Shown one piece after another: positions 63,224-64,000 of a stretch of DNA of 64,000 nt. The notes beneath the pieces are model-generated. The model saw only the letters and a program-made list of their open reading frames with translations, did no database searches and was not told where the DNA came from. Location: NCBI RefSeq assembly GCF_029873255.1, contig NZ_CP123622.1, positions 1,272,501 through 1,336,500 of the forward strand, given 5' to 3'. Within the stretch, counting starts at the first letter, position 1. Each line of letters opens with the position of its first letter. The position numbers and the translations under genes were made by a program. Source of the stretch: Pigmentibacter sp. JX0631 (GTDB taxonomy: Bacteria; Bdellovibrionota_B; Oligoflexia; Silvanigrellales; Silvanigrellaceae).

Positions 63224-64000
63224 TTATAAGAAATATAAACACAATATTGCAAATATTGTGTAGGGAAGAGAGCCTAAAAAAAGTTTTAGTGGGCTTATAC
63301 CATCTTCTCCAAGGGTTTTATTCAAAATACCATACCCAATAGGGTTAGGAGCATTTGCAATAACTGTTAACCCCCCGCCTGCAACAGCACCCGCAACAAG
63401 AGAAAACTTCATTGCATCAGATAAATTAGGCACAAGTGTCCCTAAATAGGTTAAAGCAGCATTATCTGTTACTGCGGTTAAAGCAGTTGCGCCAATAAAC
63501 ATAGATACAGGTTCGAGCATATTTACAATTGGTACTAGCCACCATTGCTGCAAAGCCCCTAAAGTAACTAACCCTCCTAAAAAGAAGCCAACCAACAAAC
63601 TCTCTCTAATTTTTAAAGGCTCTTGATATTCTTTTGTCACTTCATACCAACCAATATATAATAAGAATAGTGGAACCAAGAAAGAGATATATTTATGATA
63701 AATAATACATAGAACTAAGAAAAAGATATTCACTAATATAATCCAATAAGGAGATTTTTCTTTTTCTTCAAGCTGGGCTTGTTTTTTATCTAATTTTTTT
63801 ATTTCATTTCGATAAATAAACGCTGTTACAATTGTACTAACTATTACAGCAACCATTGATTTCCAGCCAAAATTAGTAAACATGAAAGCTGCATCCCATT
63901 TCCAGGTACTAGCAACGATTAGAACTGGCGGTGCTGCAAAATGAGTTAAAGTACCGCCGATAGATATATTTACAAACAATAACCCAAGCATAGAATATTT
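63224..64000 (-). CDS. Putative Na+/H+ antiporter, 5' end outside window
   Basis: The frame is open through base 64000 (first visible codons encode KYS before MLGLL), so the gene starts beyond the window; about 258 residues are seen. They form eight or so hydrophobic helices with NISIGGTLTHFAAPPVLIVA, GATALTAVTDNAALTYLG and GGGLTVIANAPNPIG, the latter two typical of the putative Na+/H+ antiporter family (Na_H_antiport_3), with the Asp-Asn and Asn-Pro ion-site residues. A charged cytosolic loop (KKLDKKQAQLEEKEK) splits the two halves. The substrate is inferred from the family only. Confidence 0.82.
   Translation of the reverse strand, partial: KYSMLGLLFVNISIGGTLTHFAAPPVLIVASTWKWDAAFMFTNFGWKSMVAVIVSTIVTAFIYRNEIKKLDKKQAQLEEKEKSPYWIILVNIFFLVLCIIYHKYISFLVPLFLLYIGWYEVTKEYQEPLKIRESLLVGFFLGGLVTLGALQQWWLVPIVNMLEPVSMFIGATALTAVTDNAALTYLGTLVPNLSDAMKFSLVAGAVAGGGLTVIANAPNPIGYGILNKTLGEDGISPLKLFLGSLPYTIFAILCLYFL

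Noticed and set aside
1-64000. CRISPR arrays, insertion sequences, prophage genes, rRNA genes, riboswitches
   Set aside because: No regularly spaced repeats, transposase or integrase proteins, phage structural proteins, rRNA-like sequence or recognisable riboswitch core were seen on either strand by reading; a covariance-model scan would be the proper test for riboswitches.

Overview
The window reads as about 64 kb of chromosome from an AT-rich Gram-negative bacterium. Most genes carry familiar housekeeping functions, and many small proteins have Sec signal peptides. The mix of a Bdellovibrio/Oligoflexia-like secretome, bulb-type lectins, F-box-like exported proteins and a Wsp-like chemosensory cluster suggests the Silvanigrellales/Oligoflexia part of Bdellovibrionota. 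This placement is an inference from gene content and base composition, not from a marker-gene tree. I see no insertion sequence, integrase, phage module or CRISPR array. The only RNA gene found is tRNA-Asp(GTC).

Layout. 1-5.6 kb: nicotinate phosphoribosyltransferase (5' end cut by the window), a CPA2 cation/proton antiporter, and a two-gene unit of a conserved unknown plus fumarylacetoacetase. 5.9-7.6 kb: a regulator-like protein with a degenerate ImmA/IrrE-type domain, and an acidic pentapeptide-repeat protein. 7.6-11.7 kb: four exported proteins of unknown function, two of them tandem paralogues. 11.9-15.7 kb: an exported FAD-linked oxidase, tRNA-Asp, a small membrane protein and release factor 3. 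15.8-20 kb: a coiled-coil membrane protein and a tight operon of three unknown (mostly exported) proteins ending in an RsmE-like 16S rRNA methyltransferase. 20-22 kb: agmatine to putrescine (aguB, aguA). 22-32 kb: a periplasmic binding protein, HU, pyridoxal kinase, MgtC-like protein, a lipoprotein coupled to glutathione synthetase, homogentisate dioxygenase, a free-standing murG, tsaE and a second periplasmic binding protein.

32-37 kb is the most accessory-looking stretch. It holds an exported protein with a paralogue at 52.8 kb, two tandem signal-peptide proteins with an F-box-like motif, a cysteine-rich exported protein, two exported bulb-type (mannose-binding) lectins, and two small cytosolic proteins. 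I read it as a candidate secreted, host- or prey-directed island.

37-43 kb, minus strand: metG, a Cof-type HAD phosphatase, a methyltransferase and proS in one run, with rpoZ upstream behind its own terminator. 43-46.7 kb: a peptide-type ABC importer (binding protein and two permeases) with no ATPase genes. 47-52.4 kb: a choline/betaine ABC importer coupled to a Rieske oxygenase and choline dehydrogenase, forming an uptake-plus-oxidation unit.

53.4-62.4 kb is a complete chemosensory operon: CheW, CheR-TPR, CheW, MCP with a CHASE3-like sensor, CheA-REC hybrid, CheB, then a REC-PP2C (RsbU/SpoIIE-type) phosphatase. Its content resembles the Pseudomonas Wsp system, but the diguanylate cyclase output is replaced by a protein phosphatase. 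This suggests the array controls a partner-switching (anti-sigma antagonist) pathway or another phosphoprotein. The window ends with a periplasmic amino-acid-type binding protein and a partial Na+/H+ antiporter.
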